Origin: an uncultured Bacillota bacterium | GTDB lineage: Bacteria > Bacillota > Clostridia > Lachnospirales > CAG-274 | Assembly: GCA_958426775.1 (NCBI GenBank) | Contig: CATZZP010000011.1 | Span: forward strand, 1 to 64,000 | Direction of reading: 5' to 3' | Length of the DNA stretch: 64,000 bases | In this document: piece after piece, positions 16,601-24,537 of the stretch | Numbering within the stretch: position 1 is the stretch's first letter | Layout of the letters: each line of letters starts with the position of its first letter | Notes under the pieces: model-generated | The model's database searches: none | Seen by the model: the letters and a program-made list of their open reading frames with translations, nothing else | What the model was told of the DNA's origin: nothing | Position numbers and translations under genes: made by a program

Positions 16601-17366
16601 GATTGTAAGCCGCCTCAATAGGCTTTTTATATTCACCGTCTTTAATAGTTACACTGTCAATATTGGTTGAAAAAGTAGTATGTCTGCAATGGTCTGACCA
16701 ATATGTATCAATAACTCTGATTTCAGTTACTGATGGATTTCTTTTTTCGGCATCTCTGAAGTAGTCACGACAGAAAAGAATATCCGCATCACTCATAGCA
16801 AGACCCATTTCGCCTCTTAAAGCCTTAACCTCATCATCACTCTTAGTGATAAAGTCCTCAACTATGGCTACATCAGAAGGAACGTTAAGCTTCATTTTAA
16901 GAGAGTCAGGCTTGTCCATTGATGCCTCACGAGAGTCAACAGGGTTAATACAGTAGTTCTTGATTTTATCAATTTCCTCCTGTGTGAGCTTGCCCTTTAA
17001 AACATATATTTTAGCACAAGCAATAAGTGTATTATCATCACCTGAAATAATCTGGATACACTGCATACATGAGTCTGCTCTCTGGTCATACTGACCCGGA
17101 AGATACTCCATACCAAAGCAAGCCTCGTCCTCAGCCATATTAAAGCTTTCCTCATAGATTATATCAACAGCAGGCTCTGAAAATACGGTTTTCTTAGCCT
17201 TTTCATAGGTATCCTCTCCGATACCCTCTGCATCATATCTGTTAAGAATACGTAAGCCCTCGAGATTTGTAATTTCAAGATTTCCTCTTATGTCATTAAG
17301 AAGCTGACCCGCTTCAATGTTACAGCCGGGCTTTTTTTCAACATAAACTCTCTTAATTTCAGCCAT
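13626..17366 (-). CDS. purL: Phosphoribosylformylglycinamidine synthase, single-chain
   Basis: Fourth step of purine synthesis: FGAR + glutamine + ATP to FGAM. This is the large one-polypeptide form (1246 residues), unlike the PurS-PurQ-PurL complex of Bacillus. The N-terminal PurS-like region, two AIR synthase-type halves (YWSDHCRHTTF, FKNETHNHPTEIEPFGGAATCLGG, GGRTGRDGCGGATGSSKEH, GKDSMSGTF) and a C-terminal class I glutaminase are in order. In the glutaminase the nucleophile Cys is in MLGVCNGFQAL and the His in AFSHGEGR. Start at ATG 17366 behind AAAGGA. No other pur gene is near, so it is a detached pathway gene. No purine riboswitch was seen in the short upstream region. Confidence 0.97.
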   Translation of the reverse strand: MAEIKRVYVEKKPGCNIEAGQLLNDIRGNLEITNLEGLRILNRYDAEGIGEDTYEKAKKTVFSEPAVDIIYEESFNMAEDEACFGMEYLPGQYDQRADSCMQCIQIISGDDNTLIACAKIYVLKGKLTQEEIDKIKNYCINPVDSREASMDKPDSLKMKLNVPSDVAIVEDFITKSDDEVKALRGEMGLAMSDADILFCRDYFRDAEKRNPSVTEIRVIDTYWSDHCRHTTFSTNIDSVTIKDGEYKKPIEAAYNLYLAKRKELGRENKSICLMDIAVMGMRALKAEGKLDNLDESEEINACSIVVPVDIDGKTEDWLIMFKNETHNHPTEIEPFGGAATCLGGAIRDPLSGRSYVYQAMRVTGCGDPRTSVADTLHGKLPQRKLTTGAAHGYSSYGNQIGLATGQVAEIYDEGYVAKRMEIGAVIGAAKKSDVIRERPAKGDVIILVGGRTGRDGCGGATGSSKEHNEDSILTCGAEVQKGNPPTERKLQRLFRNSEVSRMIKRCNDFGAGGVSVAIGELAEGLKINLDLVPKKYEGLDGTELAISESQERMAVVVDKADADKFIAFSNEENLEATVVAEVTDNRRLEMFWRNKDIVNISRDFLDTNGAVQHAEVCVEMPENKPEVKSVGSDIKAQWLENLSDLNVACQKGLVERFDSTIGANTVLMPFGGKNQLTPTEVMAAKVPVLKGETTTTTLMSWGYNPKVAKWSPFHGAMYAVVESVAKIVAGGGKYDSVRLTFQEYFERLGDEPSRWGKPFAALLGAFTAQMELGTGSIGGKDSMSGTFKDMDVPPTLVSFAVDVTDMDNVVSPEFKAANHKIVKLTAEYKADDTPDFEVLKKNFAIVSKLIKEKKVVSAATIGFGGIAAAVSKMSFGNGIGVEINDNELFNPSYGSFVLELADDSVVKEFEGYNYSVIGNTTDKAEILANGVVVTLDEALKAWFKPLERIFPTNYFKSVENKDIKINSFNVSVKKTSGQGIAKPRVLIPVFPGTNCEYDTLRAFERAGAVADTLVISNLKNEWLSQSIDKMAEMIRNSQIIMVPGGFSAGDEPEGSGKFIAAVFRNPKITEAVNDLLKNRDGLMLGVCNGFQALIKLGLVPYGEIRDMEDNSPTLTFNTIGRHVSCLANTKIISNKSPWLWESEVGDIHTVAFSHGEGRFMADEATIKALEANGQIATQYVAPSGEPTYDIRYNPNGSVYAIEGITSPDGRVLGKMGHTERISNGVYKNVCGEKDQKIILSGVKYFS

Positions 17367-17413
17367 TTTCTTCGTCCTTTCCTACTCCAAAAATTAAATA
17401 TACTTATAAATTT

Positions 17414-17442
17414 ATTTTATCACTTTTTTGGGAATAAGTAAA
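17414..17442 (-). promoter_or_regulatory. Predicted purL promoter
   Basis: On the - strand TTTACT (17437-17442) and TAAAAT (17414-17419) are separated by 17 bases, about 50 bases before the purL start and just past the tgt stop. The match is moderate. Confidence 0.45.
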
Positions 17443-17451
17443 TAATTACTT

Positions 17452-18594
17452 TTATTTTCTCTTACTGTCAAGCTCCTTAAAGCCCTCAAGTCGCATAGCC
17501 TTATATTGGCTAAATCTGCCCTCGTCAAGAGCAAGCCTTATCTCCTCCATCATATTGTTGAAGAAGTAAAGATTGTGCATTACACAAAGACGCATGGCAA
17601 GCATTTCCTTAGCTTTAAACAGATGTCTTATATATGCCTTTGAATATCTTTGACAGGTTGGACAGTTACACTCCTCTGATATGGGAGTATGGTCAAGCTC
17701 ATACTGTGCATTAAACAAGTTTAATTTACCCCTGTTTGTATATACATGAGCATGTCTGCCGTTACGTGCGGGTAAAACACAGTCAAAAAAGTCCACACCT
17801 CTGTCAACAGCCTCTAAAATATTAGCAGGTGTACCAACACCCATCAAATATGTTGGCTTATTTTGAGGCAAATATGGTACAACATTTTCTAATACGTCAT
17901 ACATCTCCTCATGACTTTCTCCTACTGCAAGACCACCTATTGCATAACCTGCCATATCAAGGTCGGCTATTGTCTTGGCATGCTCAATTCTTATATCGTT
18001 ATAGGTACCACCTTGATTTATGCCGAACAAAAGCTGATTTTTATTTATAGTATCATCCAAACTGTTGAGATTGTTCATTTCAGCTATACAACGATGAAGC
18101 CACCTTGTTGTACGTGCAACTGAATTTTCCATATAATTTCTGTCTGCCTTTGACGGAGGACATTCATCAAATGCCATAGCAATGGTTGAGGCAAGGTTTG
18201 ATTGTATCTGCATACTATCTTCCGGACCCATAAAAATTTTTCTGCCGTCTATATGTGAATTAAAGTAAACTCCCTCCTCCTTAATCTTTCTCAAGGTTGT
18301 TAAAGAGAATACCTGAAAGCCGCCTGAATCGGTTAATATTGGTCTGTCCCACACCATAAACTTATGCAAGCCGCCAAGCTTTTTAACAACCTTATCACCT
18401 GGTCTTAAATGAAGATGATAGGTGTTTGAAAGCTCAACCTGACATTTAAGATTTTTTAAATCAGAGGTGTCTACAGCACCCTTAATAGCAGCGGCTGTAC
18501 CCACATTCATAAAAACCGGAGTTTCAATTACGCCATGTACGGTGTGAAATCTACCTCTCTTCGCTCTTCCCTCTGTCTTTAATAATTCATACAT
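17452..18594 (-). CDS. tgt: Queuine/preQ1 tRNA-ribosyltransferase
   Basis: Exchanges guanine-34 for preQ1 in tRNAs for Asp, Asn, His and Tyr. The catalytic aspartates sit in ILTDSGGFQVFSL and DFFDCVLPARNGRHAHVYT. The zinc site CNCPTCQRYSKAYIRHL…H (Cys ligands in CNCPTC, His in CVMHNLYFF) is intact. At 380 residues it is of normal bacterial length. Its start overlaps the end of the folB-folK gene by 8 bases, so it is the last gene of the folate operon. Sharing a transcript with folate genes is suggestive, because both pathways use GTP-derived pterin-like chemistry beginning with a FolE-type enzyme. Confidence 0.97.
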   Translation of the reverse strand: MYELLKTEGRAKRGRFHTVHGVIETPVFMNVGTAAAIKGAVDTSDLKNLKCQVELSNTYHLHLRPGDKVVKKLGGLHKFMVWDRPILTDSGGFQVFSLTTLRKIKEEGVYFNSHIDGRKIFMGPEDSMQIQSNLASTIAMAFDECPPSKADRNYMENSVARTTRWLHRCIAEMNNLNSLDDTINKNQLLFGINQGGTYNDIRIEHAKTIADLDMAGYAIGGLAVGESHEEMYDVLENVVPYLPQNKPTYLMGVGTPANILEAVDRGVDFFDCVLPARNGRHAHVYTNRGKLNLFNAQYELDHTPISEECNCPTCQRYSKAYIRHLFKAKEMLAMRLCVMHNLYFFNNMMEEIRLALDEGRFSQYKAMRLEGFKELDSKRK

Positions 18595-19417
18595 TTATAT
18601 TTTCTCCCAAAACTAAATTAAACAGTTCTCCTATACTCTTGTTTAGTACAGGGTGTTTTTCATAAGGTGCAATATCATTAAGAGGACGTAGCACAAACTC
18701 ACGTTTATCCATTTCCTTGTGAGGAATAGTTAAACGTTCCTCGTTCATTATACAGCTCTCATAAAGCACTATGTCCATATCAAGGGTTCTTGGTCCCCAA
18801 TGTATTATTCTCTCTCTGTTGTTATCCATTTCAATCTTATTAACAAGTGTAAGCAATTCATAAGGTGAATATAAGGTTTCTATCTCTACACAGCAATTTA
18901 AAAAATCATCTTGTTCTACTTCTCCCACAGGCTTTGTTGTGTAGAACGGAGAAATTTTAGTTACCCTGCAACCCTCGTTATTATTTAACGCTTCAATGCC
19001 GTTGTTAAGATATGTTTTAGTATCGCCTATATTTGAGCCTAAGCTTATATAGGCCTTTTTCCAGCCACGTTCTATCTCAATGCTTACATAGTCAAGGCTT
19101 TGCATGATAGGTGCCCAAGGCTTGCGTATTTCAACTTTAAGACTTTTCACCTTGTCAAATTTGATTAGTAAATGCCTTGCAAGCTTTTCGGCTACTGTTT
19201 CAATAAGCTTAAAGGTATTACCCTGTACAAAGGCTTTTATTTCATTACAAACCAAGGCGTAATTAACAGACTCATTCAAATCGTCATTTAAGCCCGCCTG
19301 TCTTGTGTCAACAAATAGCACAACACTTACCAAAAACTTCTGCCCAAGGGCATTTTCTTCCTTTAAAACACCGTGATTTGCAAAAATCTCAAGATTTTTA
19401 ATGTTGATAGTATCCAT
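18587..19417 (-). CDS. folBK: Bifunctional dihydroneopterin aldolase / HPPK (FolB-FolK fusion)
   Basis: Two consecutive folate enzymes in one chain. Residues 1 to about 118 are dihydroneopterin aldolase (LEIFANHGVLKEENALGQKF, ETVAEKLARHLL, RKPWAPI). Residues about 119-276 are 6-hydroxymethyl-dihydropterin pyrophosphokinase (AYISLGSNIGDTKTYL, SPFYTTKPVGEVEQDDFLNCCVEIET, and the signature WGPRTLDMDIVLY). The total of 276 residues equals the sum of the two single proteins. The start is ATG 19417, one base after the folP stop at 19419. The fusion ensures transfer of hydroxymethyl-dihydropterin between adjacent steps and occurs in several Clostridia. Confidence 0.96.
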   Translation of the reverse strand: MDTINIKNLEIFANHGVLKEENALGQKFLVSVVLFVDTRQAGLNDDLNESVNYALVCNEIKAFVQGNTFKLIETVAEKLARHLLIKFDKVKSLKVEIRKPWAPIMQSLDYVSIEIERGWKKAYISLGSNIGDTKTYLNNGIEALNNNEGCRVTKISPFYTTKPVGEVEQDDFLNCCVEIETLYSPYELLTLVNKIEMDNNRERIIHWGPRTLDMDIVLYESCIMNEERLTIPHKEMDKREFVLRPLNDIAPYEKHPVLNKSIGELFNLVLGENINV

Positions 19418-19418
19418 T

Positions 19419-20222
19419 TTAGTACCTTCCTAAAATTTTCTCTGTCATAGTAATAACCCTTTTATTTTCCTTTATATCATGAACCCTTACAAAAAGACAA
19501 TCCTTAAGTACAGCAAGAACAGTTGTAGCAAGAGTACCCTCCAGTCTTTCATCGGCAGGCAAATCAAGAGCATTGCCTATCATGGATTTACGTGAAGATG
19601 CATAGAGAATAGGATAGCCTAAGCTATGTAAAAGTTCTGTTTTATTAGTTATTTCAAGATTTTGTTCAAAGGTTTTACCAAAGCCTACACCCGGGTCAAT
19701 TAAAATCTTATCATCTGTTACACCTGCGGACTTTGCTATACTTATGCTTTCCTTAAGGTCAGATAATACGTCCTTTAAAAAATCAGAGTACTCTGCCTTT
19801 TCTCTGTTGTGCATAAGACAACAAGGAAGATTATACTGTGCAGCAAGCTCAGCAATTTTATTATCATACTTAAAGCCCCATATATCGTTTAACAGGTCAG
19901 CACCCACCTCAATTGCAGAATGTGCGACCTTACTTTTATAGGTATCAATTGAAACAGGAATATCAAATTCAGCTTTAATTTTTTCTATTACAGGCACCAC
20001 ACGCTGAATTTCCTCATCATCCGTAATCTGAATATGTCCGGGGCGAGTAGATTCACCGCCTACATCAATAATATCTGCACCTTCATTAATCATTCTTTCA
20101 GCATGTTTTAAAGCCTTGTCAAGGCTATTGAATTTACCTCCGTCCGAAAAAGAATCAGGGGTAACATTAAGTATACCCATAATATATGTTCTGTCCTTAA
20201 ACTCCCTATTACCTATTATCAT
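19419..20222 (-). CDS. folP: Dihydropteroate synthase
   Basis: Joins 6-hydroxymethyl-dihydropterin pyrophosphate to p-aminobenzoate; the target of sulfonamides. The TIM-barrel signatures MGILNVTPDSFSDGGKF, IDVGGESTRPGH, VSIDTYKSKVA, LINDIWGF-like (LLNDIWGFKYD), DPGVGFGKTFEQN, ASSRKSMIG and the C-terminal RVHD are present. Length 267 is typical. It lies within the folate operon, one base from each neighbour. Note that pab genes for the p-aminobenzoate branch are not in the window; the trpE/trpG here carry their own operon and T-box. Confidence 0.97.
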   Translation of the reverse strand: MIIGNREFKDRTYIMGILNVTPDSFSDGGKFNSLDKALKHAERMINEGADIIDVGGESTRPGHIQITDDEEIQRVVPVIEKIKAEFDIPVSIDTYKSKVAHSAIEVGADLLNDIWGFKYDNKIAELAAQYNLPCCLMHNREKAEYSDFLKDVLSDLKESISIAKSAGVTDDKILIDPGVGFGKTFEQNLEITNKTELLHSLGYPILYASSRKSMIGNALDLPADERLEGTLATTVLAVLKDCLFVRVHDIKENKRVITMTEKILGRY

Positions 20223-20223
20223 T

Positions 20224-20697
20224 TTAATACCTCAAATCAAGATTTTTCTTTTCAATGCTCCAATTACATTTTTCCCGAGCTTTACAGGAAAAACAAGCTC
20301 TTGACAACTTGTCGGCTCTATAGATTATATTTGAAAGCTCACTGTCAGAGCCTTTAGTCCTATGCTCAAATATCGCCTTTATTATATCTGATTTTTCGTC
20401 AACAGAATAATCTGTTTCCTCTAAAAGCTCCTTAGCAATATCTACACTTGTAATATGATGTCCTATACCTGTTTTATACTGTTCTCCCTTTCCTATATCA
20501 TGTAAAAGAGCTGTTGCATAAATAACATCTTTTTTTATGTTAAGATTTTCCTCAAGGTTAATTATATATGCAATTCTTGCAACATCAAAAAGATGCTCAT
20601 AGCCATGCCTGCAATATATTCTATCCTTTTCAAGCTCTGCAATTTCGTTAATTAAGCTGATATATCTTTTGTTATTTAGAATTTTGTCGTATCTCAT
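20224..20697 (-). CDS. HD-domain hydrolase embedded in the folate operon
   Basis: A 157-residue protein with a metal-binding HD motif. A histidine lies in CRHGYEHLFDVAR near residue 30, the HD pair in ALLHDIGKG near 67, and further candidate ligands in GIGHH and HRTKG. The C-terminus has a cysteine cluster CFSCKAREKCNW that could bind a metal or keep a redox state. The stop overlaps nothing, and its start overlaps the folE stop by four bases (ATGA type). It therefore sits exactly between GTP cyclohydrolase and the pterin enzymes. No separate enzyme for dephosphorylating dihydroneopterin triphosphate is seen here, so this hydrolase is a candidate for that step. That is an inference; nucleotide or cyclic phosphate hydrolysis is equally possible. 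Confidence 0.85.
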   Translation of the reverse strand: MRYDKILNNKRYISLINEIAELEKDRIYCRHGYEHLFDVARIAYIINLEENLNIKKDVIYATALLHDIGKGEQYKTGIGHHITSVDIAKELLEETDYSVDEKSDIIKAIFEHRTKGSDSELSNIIYRADKLSRACFSCKAREKCNWSIEKKNLDLRY

Positions 20698-21245
20698 TTT
20701 ATCATATTAAAAAAAGTTGCTCTAAGCTCACTATCCTCGTTAAATATACCCTTTGTTACATAGCTGAAAGTTTTTGTGCCGGGCTTTTTAACACCTCTCA
20801 TTGTCATACAGGTATGCTCTGCCTCAATAGCAACCATAACACCCTTAGTATCAAGGTTTGTCATAATTGCATCTGCAATTTGCTCTGTCATTTTTTCCTG
20901 TATCTGAGGGCGTTTTGCAAAAACCTCTACGGTACGTGCAAGCTTGCTTATACCAACAACCTTTCCGTTTGGTATATAGGCTATATGTGCATAACCGAAA
21001 AAGGGCATTAAATGATGCTCGCAGGTTGAAAAAAATTGAATGTCTTTTTCAAGAACCATTGAGCTGTTTTCTACAGTAAAGGTTTTATCTAAATGCTCCA
21101 ACGCATTTTGCGTAAGCCCTGCAAAAATCTCCTCATACATACGTGCAACTCTTTCAGGGGTTTCAATAAGTCCTTCACGATTTATATCCTCACCTACACC
21201 CTCTAATATAAGTCTGACACCCTGCATTATTTTTTCCTTATCCAT
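20694..21245 (-). CDS. folE: GTP cyclohydrolase I
   Basis: Opens GTP to 7,8-dihydroneopterin triphosphate, the first step of folate synthesis. Zinc ligands are visible as the Cys and His of CEHHLMPF and the Cys of HTCMTMRGVKKPG. The motifs GYIAYIPNGKVVGISKLAR-like and FAKRPQIQEKMTEQIA are conserved. The length of 183 residues is typical for type I. Its start overlaps the end of folC by eight bases and its stop overlaps the HD gene by four, so it is tightly co-translated. Confidence 0.97.
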   Translation of the reverse strand: MDKEKIMQGVRLILEGVGEDINREGLIETPERVARMYEEIFAGLTQNALEHLDKTFTVENSSMVLEKDIQFFSTCEHHLMPFFGYAHIAYIPNGKVVGISKLARTVEVFAKRPQIQEKMTEQIADAIMTNLDTKGVMVAIEAEHTCMTMRGVKKPGTKTFSYVTKGIFNEDSELRATFFNMIK

Positions 21246-22515
21246 TGTATTGCTCCTTGTACTTGTTTATATACTCCGTTATATCTCCCATAAAGCTTAA
21301 TGAACCAAATGCAACAGTTATATATTCCTTTTGATTAAGGCAATAGTATACTGCGTTTTTTAAGTTTGTTTCTTCAACATTTTTATTATAATTCTTAACA
21401 GCTTGTGCTAAAACAGAGGCATCTAGACCTCTTGATGTAGGTGGTTTAATTGTAAAAACCTTTTCAGCCAAAGCTACAGTGTTTTTAACTATACCCTCAT
21501 AGTCTTTATCAGAAAATACACCTATTATAAAAAGCATTTTTTTACCTTTAAAATATAACTCAAGGCTGTTTCTAAGTCTTATTGCTCCGTCAGGGTTATG
21601 TGCTCCGTCAAGTATAAAAACTGGATTACTGTTGACTATTTCAAAGCGACTTCCCCAGTGTGCATTTTTCATACCTGTATAAACGGCACTTTCCGATAAA
21701 TTAAAGCCCTTATTTTTAATTGCATCTAAACACTGTATTGCAAGTGCGGCATTTTCAAGCTGATAATCACCCAACATGGAAATTTCAATATTTTTATAGT
21801 GCTTATAACTGAATAACTGGCTTGTACTTTTAAATACTTTATCTGTTATATCAAGCTTATTTACTTTATGATAATTTACATTCAGACCGATACAGTGTTC
21901 TGCAATTATTTTATTTACGGTTGGAACTTGTTCTATAGCAACAACCTCAGTATCCGATTTAATTATACCGCATTTTTCTCTTGCTATTTCTTCTATTGTA
22001 TCACCCAACAAGGCTGTATGGTCAAGGCTGATAGAAGTCAACACTGTAATTAAATTATTATCAACTACATTTGTAGCGTCACTTTTACCACCTAAGCCAC
22101 ACTCAATTATCGAAAAATCACATTTTTCCTCTTTAAAATAACATAGAGCCAGTGCGGTTTCAAGCTCAAAGCCTGTAGGATTAAAATCTATTTCGTCTGC
22201 AGCATCAGAAACCCTTGTCATAAGATTGGCAAAGCTATCAGAGTCAATATTTCTGCCGTTTATCTGAAAACGCTCTTCATAACAGTATACAGTAGGCGAC
22301 ACAAAGCGTCCTACCTTATAGCCTGCCTGTATAAGAACATTTGAAATAAATGTGCCTACAGACCCCTTGCCATTTGTGCCTGCAATATGTATAATATTCT
22401 GAGTAGTATGTGGGTTATTAAGTTTATTAACAAGAGCTGTTACAGCATCTAAGCCGTATACACTGCCTCTCTTGTAACAAATATCAATATAATTCCTGGC
22501 TTCAATATAATTCAT
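21238..22515 (-). CDS. folC: Folylpolyglutamate synthase / dihydrofolate synthase
   Basis: Mur-ligase-like enzyme adding glutamate to dihydropteroate and/or extending the folate polyglutamate tail. ATP loop HIAGTNGKGSVGTFIS near residue 45, second-domain motifs FSIIECGLGGKSDATNV and ITSISLDHTALLGDT-like sequence, and the C-terminal ligase motif ILDGAHNPDGA are present. The length is 425 residues. It is the first gene of the operon folC-folE-HD-folP-folBK-tgt and has a strong promoter upstream. The annotation of dual activity is by family. Confidence 0.95.
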   Translation of the reverse strand: MNYIEARNYIDICYKRGSVYGLDAVTALVNKLNNPHTTQNIIHIAGTNGKGSVGTFISNVLIQAGYKVGRFVSPTVYCYEERFQINGRNIDSDSFANLMTRVSDAADEIDFNPTGFELETALALCYFKEEKCDFSIIECGLGGKSDATNVVDNNLITVLTSISLDHTALLGDTIEEIAREKCGIIKSDTEVVAIEQVPTVNKIIAEHCIGLNVNYHKVNKLDITDKVFKSTSQLFSYKHYKNIEISMLGDYQLENAALAIQCLDAIKNKGFNLSESAVYTGMKNAHWGSRFEIVNSNPVFILDGAHNPDGAIRLRNSLELYFKGKKMLFIIGVFSDKDYEGIVKNTVALAEKVFTIKPPTSRGLDASVLAQAVKNYNKNVEETNLKNAVYYCLNQKEYITVAFGSLSFMGDITEYINKYKEQYNG

Positions 22516-22548
22516 TACCTGTTCCTTCTTTAAACATAACTATTGTAC

Positions 22549-22577
22549 AGTATAACATAAAAATTAAAATTTAACAA
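22549..22577 (-). promoter_or_regulatory. Promoter of the folate operon
   Basis: On the - strand -35 TTGTTA (22572-22577) and -10 TATACT (22549-22554) are 17 bases apart, 34 bases before the folC start. The 103 bases from 22578 to the next gene's ribosome site are very AT-rich and probably hold the divergent promoter, which is not clearly identifiable. Confidence 0.75.
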
Positions 22578-22695
22578 GATTATCTAAGCTTTTATGTTGA
22601 TATTTAAAAAATATTTTAAAAAATAAAAAACTTTTGCAATTTTTATCGTATATAATTTTATCAATCAAATTAAATTAAATATGGAGGGAGTAGCT

Positions 22696-23313
22696 ATGTC
22701 AAACAAAATTTTTGGTATTTTGCTTGGTGTTTTGCTGATTTTAGGCGGCATTTTTTATTTTTTCAGAGATGAAATTAACATAAGCTATAGTGCTGTTTGT
22801 GCTGTTTTCCTGGGTATAGCCTTTATTGTTATGTACTTTAAAAGCAAAAGAAAGTGGACAATATTGCCCGGTATATATCTGCTCTATTTAGGTCTTGCAA
22901 GAGTGCTTTTATCTGATATTGATGTTTACAGCTATGTTGTAACTGCAAACTTCTTTTTAGCACCCGGTACTATATTTTTAATATTATACTTCACCTCTTC
23001 CAAAAAAGGTGCTTTTCTTACCTTTGGCACAATCCTTTGTTCAATAGGTGCGAGTGTAATTCTTTCAGGAATTTATGATTTTCAGTACATTAATATATTT
23101 TTACTTTCCATTGGCATAGGTTTTGTGTTAAACTATATCTTAAGTTTTGATTTTAAAAACAGCACACCTCTTGTTGTAGGTATTATACTTGTATTGCTTT
23201 CAACAAGAAAGGTTCTGAGCATGACCGGCTATACTGATGTTATTATATCACTTGCATTAGTAATGCTTGGCTTTGTTGTAATTATTACAACTCTTTTTAA
23301 TAAGGAGGTTTAA
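22696..23313 (+). CDS. Multi-pass membrane protein of unknown function
   Basis: A 205-residue hydrophobic protein with about six to eight membrane segments, starting MSNKIFGILLGVLLILGG. Short basic loops (KSKRKW near 57, SSKKG near 100) suggest alternating topology. The ATG at 22681 has no ribosome site, while GGAGG lies 8 bases before the ATG at 22696, which is used. It is followed 6 bases later by the SoxR-reducing/RseC-like gene, so the two are one transcript ending at a strong terminator. The family is not recognised with certainty; it resembles small conserved membrane proteins with glycine-rich helices that are common in Clostridia. Confidence 0.85.
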   Translation: MSNKIFGILLGVLLILGGIFYFFRDEINISYSAVCAVFLGIAFIVMYFKSKRKWTILPGIYLLYLGLARVLLSDIDVYSYVVTANFFLAPGTIFLILYFTSSKKGAFLTFGTILCSIGASVILSGIYDFQYINIFLLSIGIGFVLNYILSFDFKNSTPLVVGIILVLLSTRKVLSMTGYTDVIISLALVMLGFVVIITTLFNKEV

Positions 23314-23319
23314 TTTTAA

Positions 23320-23754
23320 ATGAGTGAAATAGGACAGGTTATTGAAAAACGAGAAAATAACCGACTGCTTGTAAAGCTGGAAAGACAGGAGGCATGTGCA
23401 AAATGTCGTGCTTGTACTGCCGGTATGAAATCGGAGGAAATGTTACTGGAAGCTGAAAATCTTTGTAATGCAGAGATAGGTGATAATGTTGACATCACCC
23501 TTGAAGAAGCTGATTTTATGAAAGCTGTATTAATAATGTACGGTATACCCTTTGCCTGCTTTATGACAGGGCTTTTAGTTACTTATTTTACAATGACTAA
23601 TATGGGTATAAGTGGTGCTGATATAATAAGTTTTTTAGTGGGATTAGTGCTTGTAGTTATCTCATATCTTGTAATACATAGCTTTGAGCCTCATTTTAAA
23701 AAGGATAATTATGTACCTAAGGCAGTCTGTGTAGTAGACAAAAATACCCCTTAA
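23320..23754 (+). CDS. SoxR-reducing system / RseC family protein
   Basis: Membrane protein of the RseC family, associated in other bacteria with electron-transfer complexes (Rnf/Rsx) and redox regulation. The N-terminal domain carries the cysteine motif CAKCRACTAG (about residues 26-35), and two membrane helices follow (LIMYGIPFACFMTGLLVTYF and ISFLVGLVLVVISYLVI). The length of 144 residues matches. GGAGG lies 11 bases before the ATG. No rnf genes are in the window, and its partner is the upstream multi-pass membrane protein. A role in delivering or sensing electrons is inferred from the family. Confidence 0.85.
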   Translation: MSEIGQVIEKRENNRLLVKLERQEACAKCRACTAGMKSEEMLLEAENLCNAEIGDNVDITLEEADFMKAVLIMYGIPFACFMTGLLVTYFTMTNMGISGADIISFLVGLVLVVISYLVIHSFEPHFKKDNYVPKAVCVVDKNTP

Positions 23755-23794
23755 GCAGGACTAAGTAAACAGCTCCTGCATAAGGGGCTTTTTT
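23747..23794 (+). terminator. Strong terminator after the RseC-like gene
   Basis: CCCCTTAAGCAGGA (23747-23760) pairs with TCCTGCATAAGGGG (23774-23787) with one mismatch, then a run of T. The stop codon of the gene lies inside the 5' arm. Confidence 0.9.
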
Positions 23795-24314
23795 AAACTT
23801 TAATTTCTAAATGTGTAAGTGTGGTTTTTATAACACCTTGATGCAGAACCTCAAGGTCACCTGATATTGCACAGCCCAGACCTGTGTATAATGCCTTTGC
23901 CGGCTCATTACCTTTATAGGTGTCTAATCTTAAAACCTTACATTCCATTGTTCTTGCCTTATCCACAGCAAATTTAAACATTGCTTTTCCGTATCCTTTG
24001 CCGCTTTTTGAGGGTGGTACACAAAGAGTGTGAATTACAAGAACCTCATTATCAAAAGCAGGATATTTCCATTTAATTTGCTTATAATGCGGTGCTTGCT
24101 CCTGATTTAATATAGCACTGGCACATACTTGTCCCTTATCCTCTAATACGTAAAGGGTATTGGATTTATATGCGTTTTGAGCAATTTCTCGGGTGGGATA
24201 TACTCCCAACACCCATTGTGAATATCCGCCACGCTCCTTTTCATAGGTTAAAAGCTCTTTGTAGCTTTCTTCAACTTTATCAATATCTTCTGCTTTTGCT
24301 AATCTTATTATCAT
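23793..24314 (-). CDS. GNAT family N-acetyltransferase
   Basis: Acetyl-CoA-dependent acetyltransferase with unknown acceptor. The order is N-terminal MIIRLAKAEDIDKVEE, a core strand with VLVIHTLCVPPSKSGKGYGKAMFKFAV (pyrophosphate loop of the Q/RxxGxG/A type, here SGKGYG), then LDTYKGNEPAKALYTGLGC. The 173 residues make a single domain. It is the last of four genes on this strand (ychF, P1 peptidase, small protein, this gene) and ends against the opposing terminator. A ribosome site (GGAG) lies somewhat far upstream of the ATG. Confidence 0.88.
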   Translation of the reverse strand: MIIRLAKAEDIDKVEESYKELLTYEKERGGYSQWVLGVYPTREIAQNAYKSNTLYVLEDKGQVCASAILNQEQAPHYKQIKWKYPAFDNEVLVIHTLCVPPSKSGKGYGKAMFKFAVDKARTMECKVLRLDTYKGNEPAKALYTGLGCAISGDLEVLHQGVIKTTLTHLEIKV

Positions 24315-24324
24315 TTGCCTGAAC

Positions 24325-24531
24325 CTACTCCTTATTTATTCCGTATTTCAAATAAAAGGCTTTAATATCCTTATCGCTTTTTACAAGCTCATCATACATA
24401 AGTCTGTTCCTGGCAGAGCTATAAAAGCCAATAGTTTTTTCACCTGTACAGATACTTGTTTCAATTTTTATATCATCAGGAGTAAAGCCTTCCGGAATGG
24501 GCAATTGTTTTGACTTCTTAAATAATTGCAT
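24325..24531 (-). CDS. Small protein of unknown function
   Basis: A 68-residue soluble protein beginning MQLFKKSKQLPIPEGFTPDD, with a basic start and no membrane segment. GGGGTG lies 7 bases before the ATG. It is packed between the P1 peptidase (6 bases) and the GNAT gene (10 bases), which supports it being translated. It has one cysteine. The family is not recognised. Confidence 0.7.
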   Translation of the reverse strand: MQLFKKSKQLPIPEGFTPDDIKIETSICTGEKTIGFYSSARNRLMYDELVKSDKDIKAFYLKYGINKE

Positions 24532-24537
24532 ACAAAA

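Noticed and set aside
17367..17451. A purine riboswitch or PurR site before purL
   Set aside because: Only 85 bases, AT-rich, without the conserved aptamer core.
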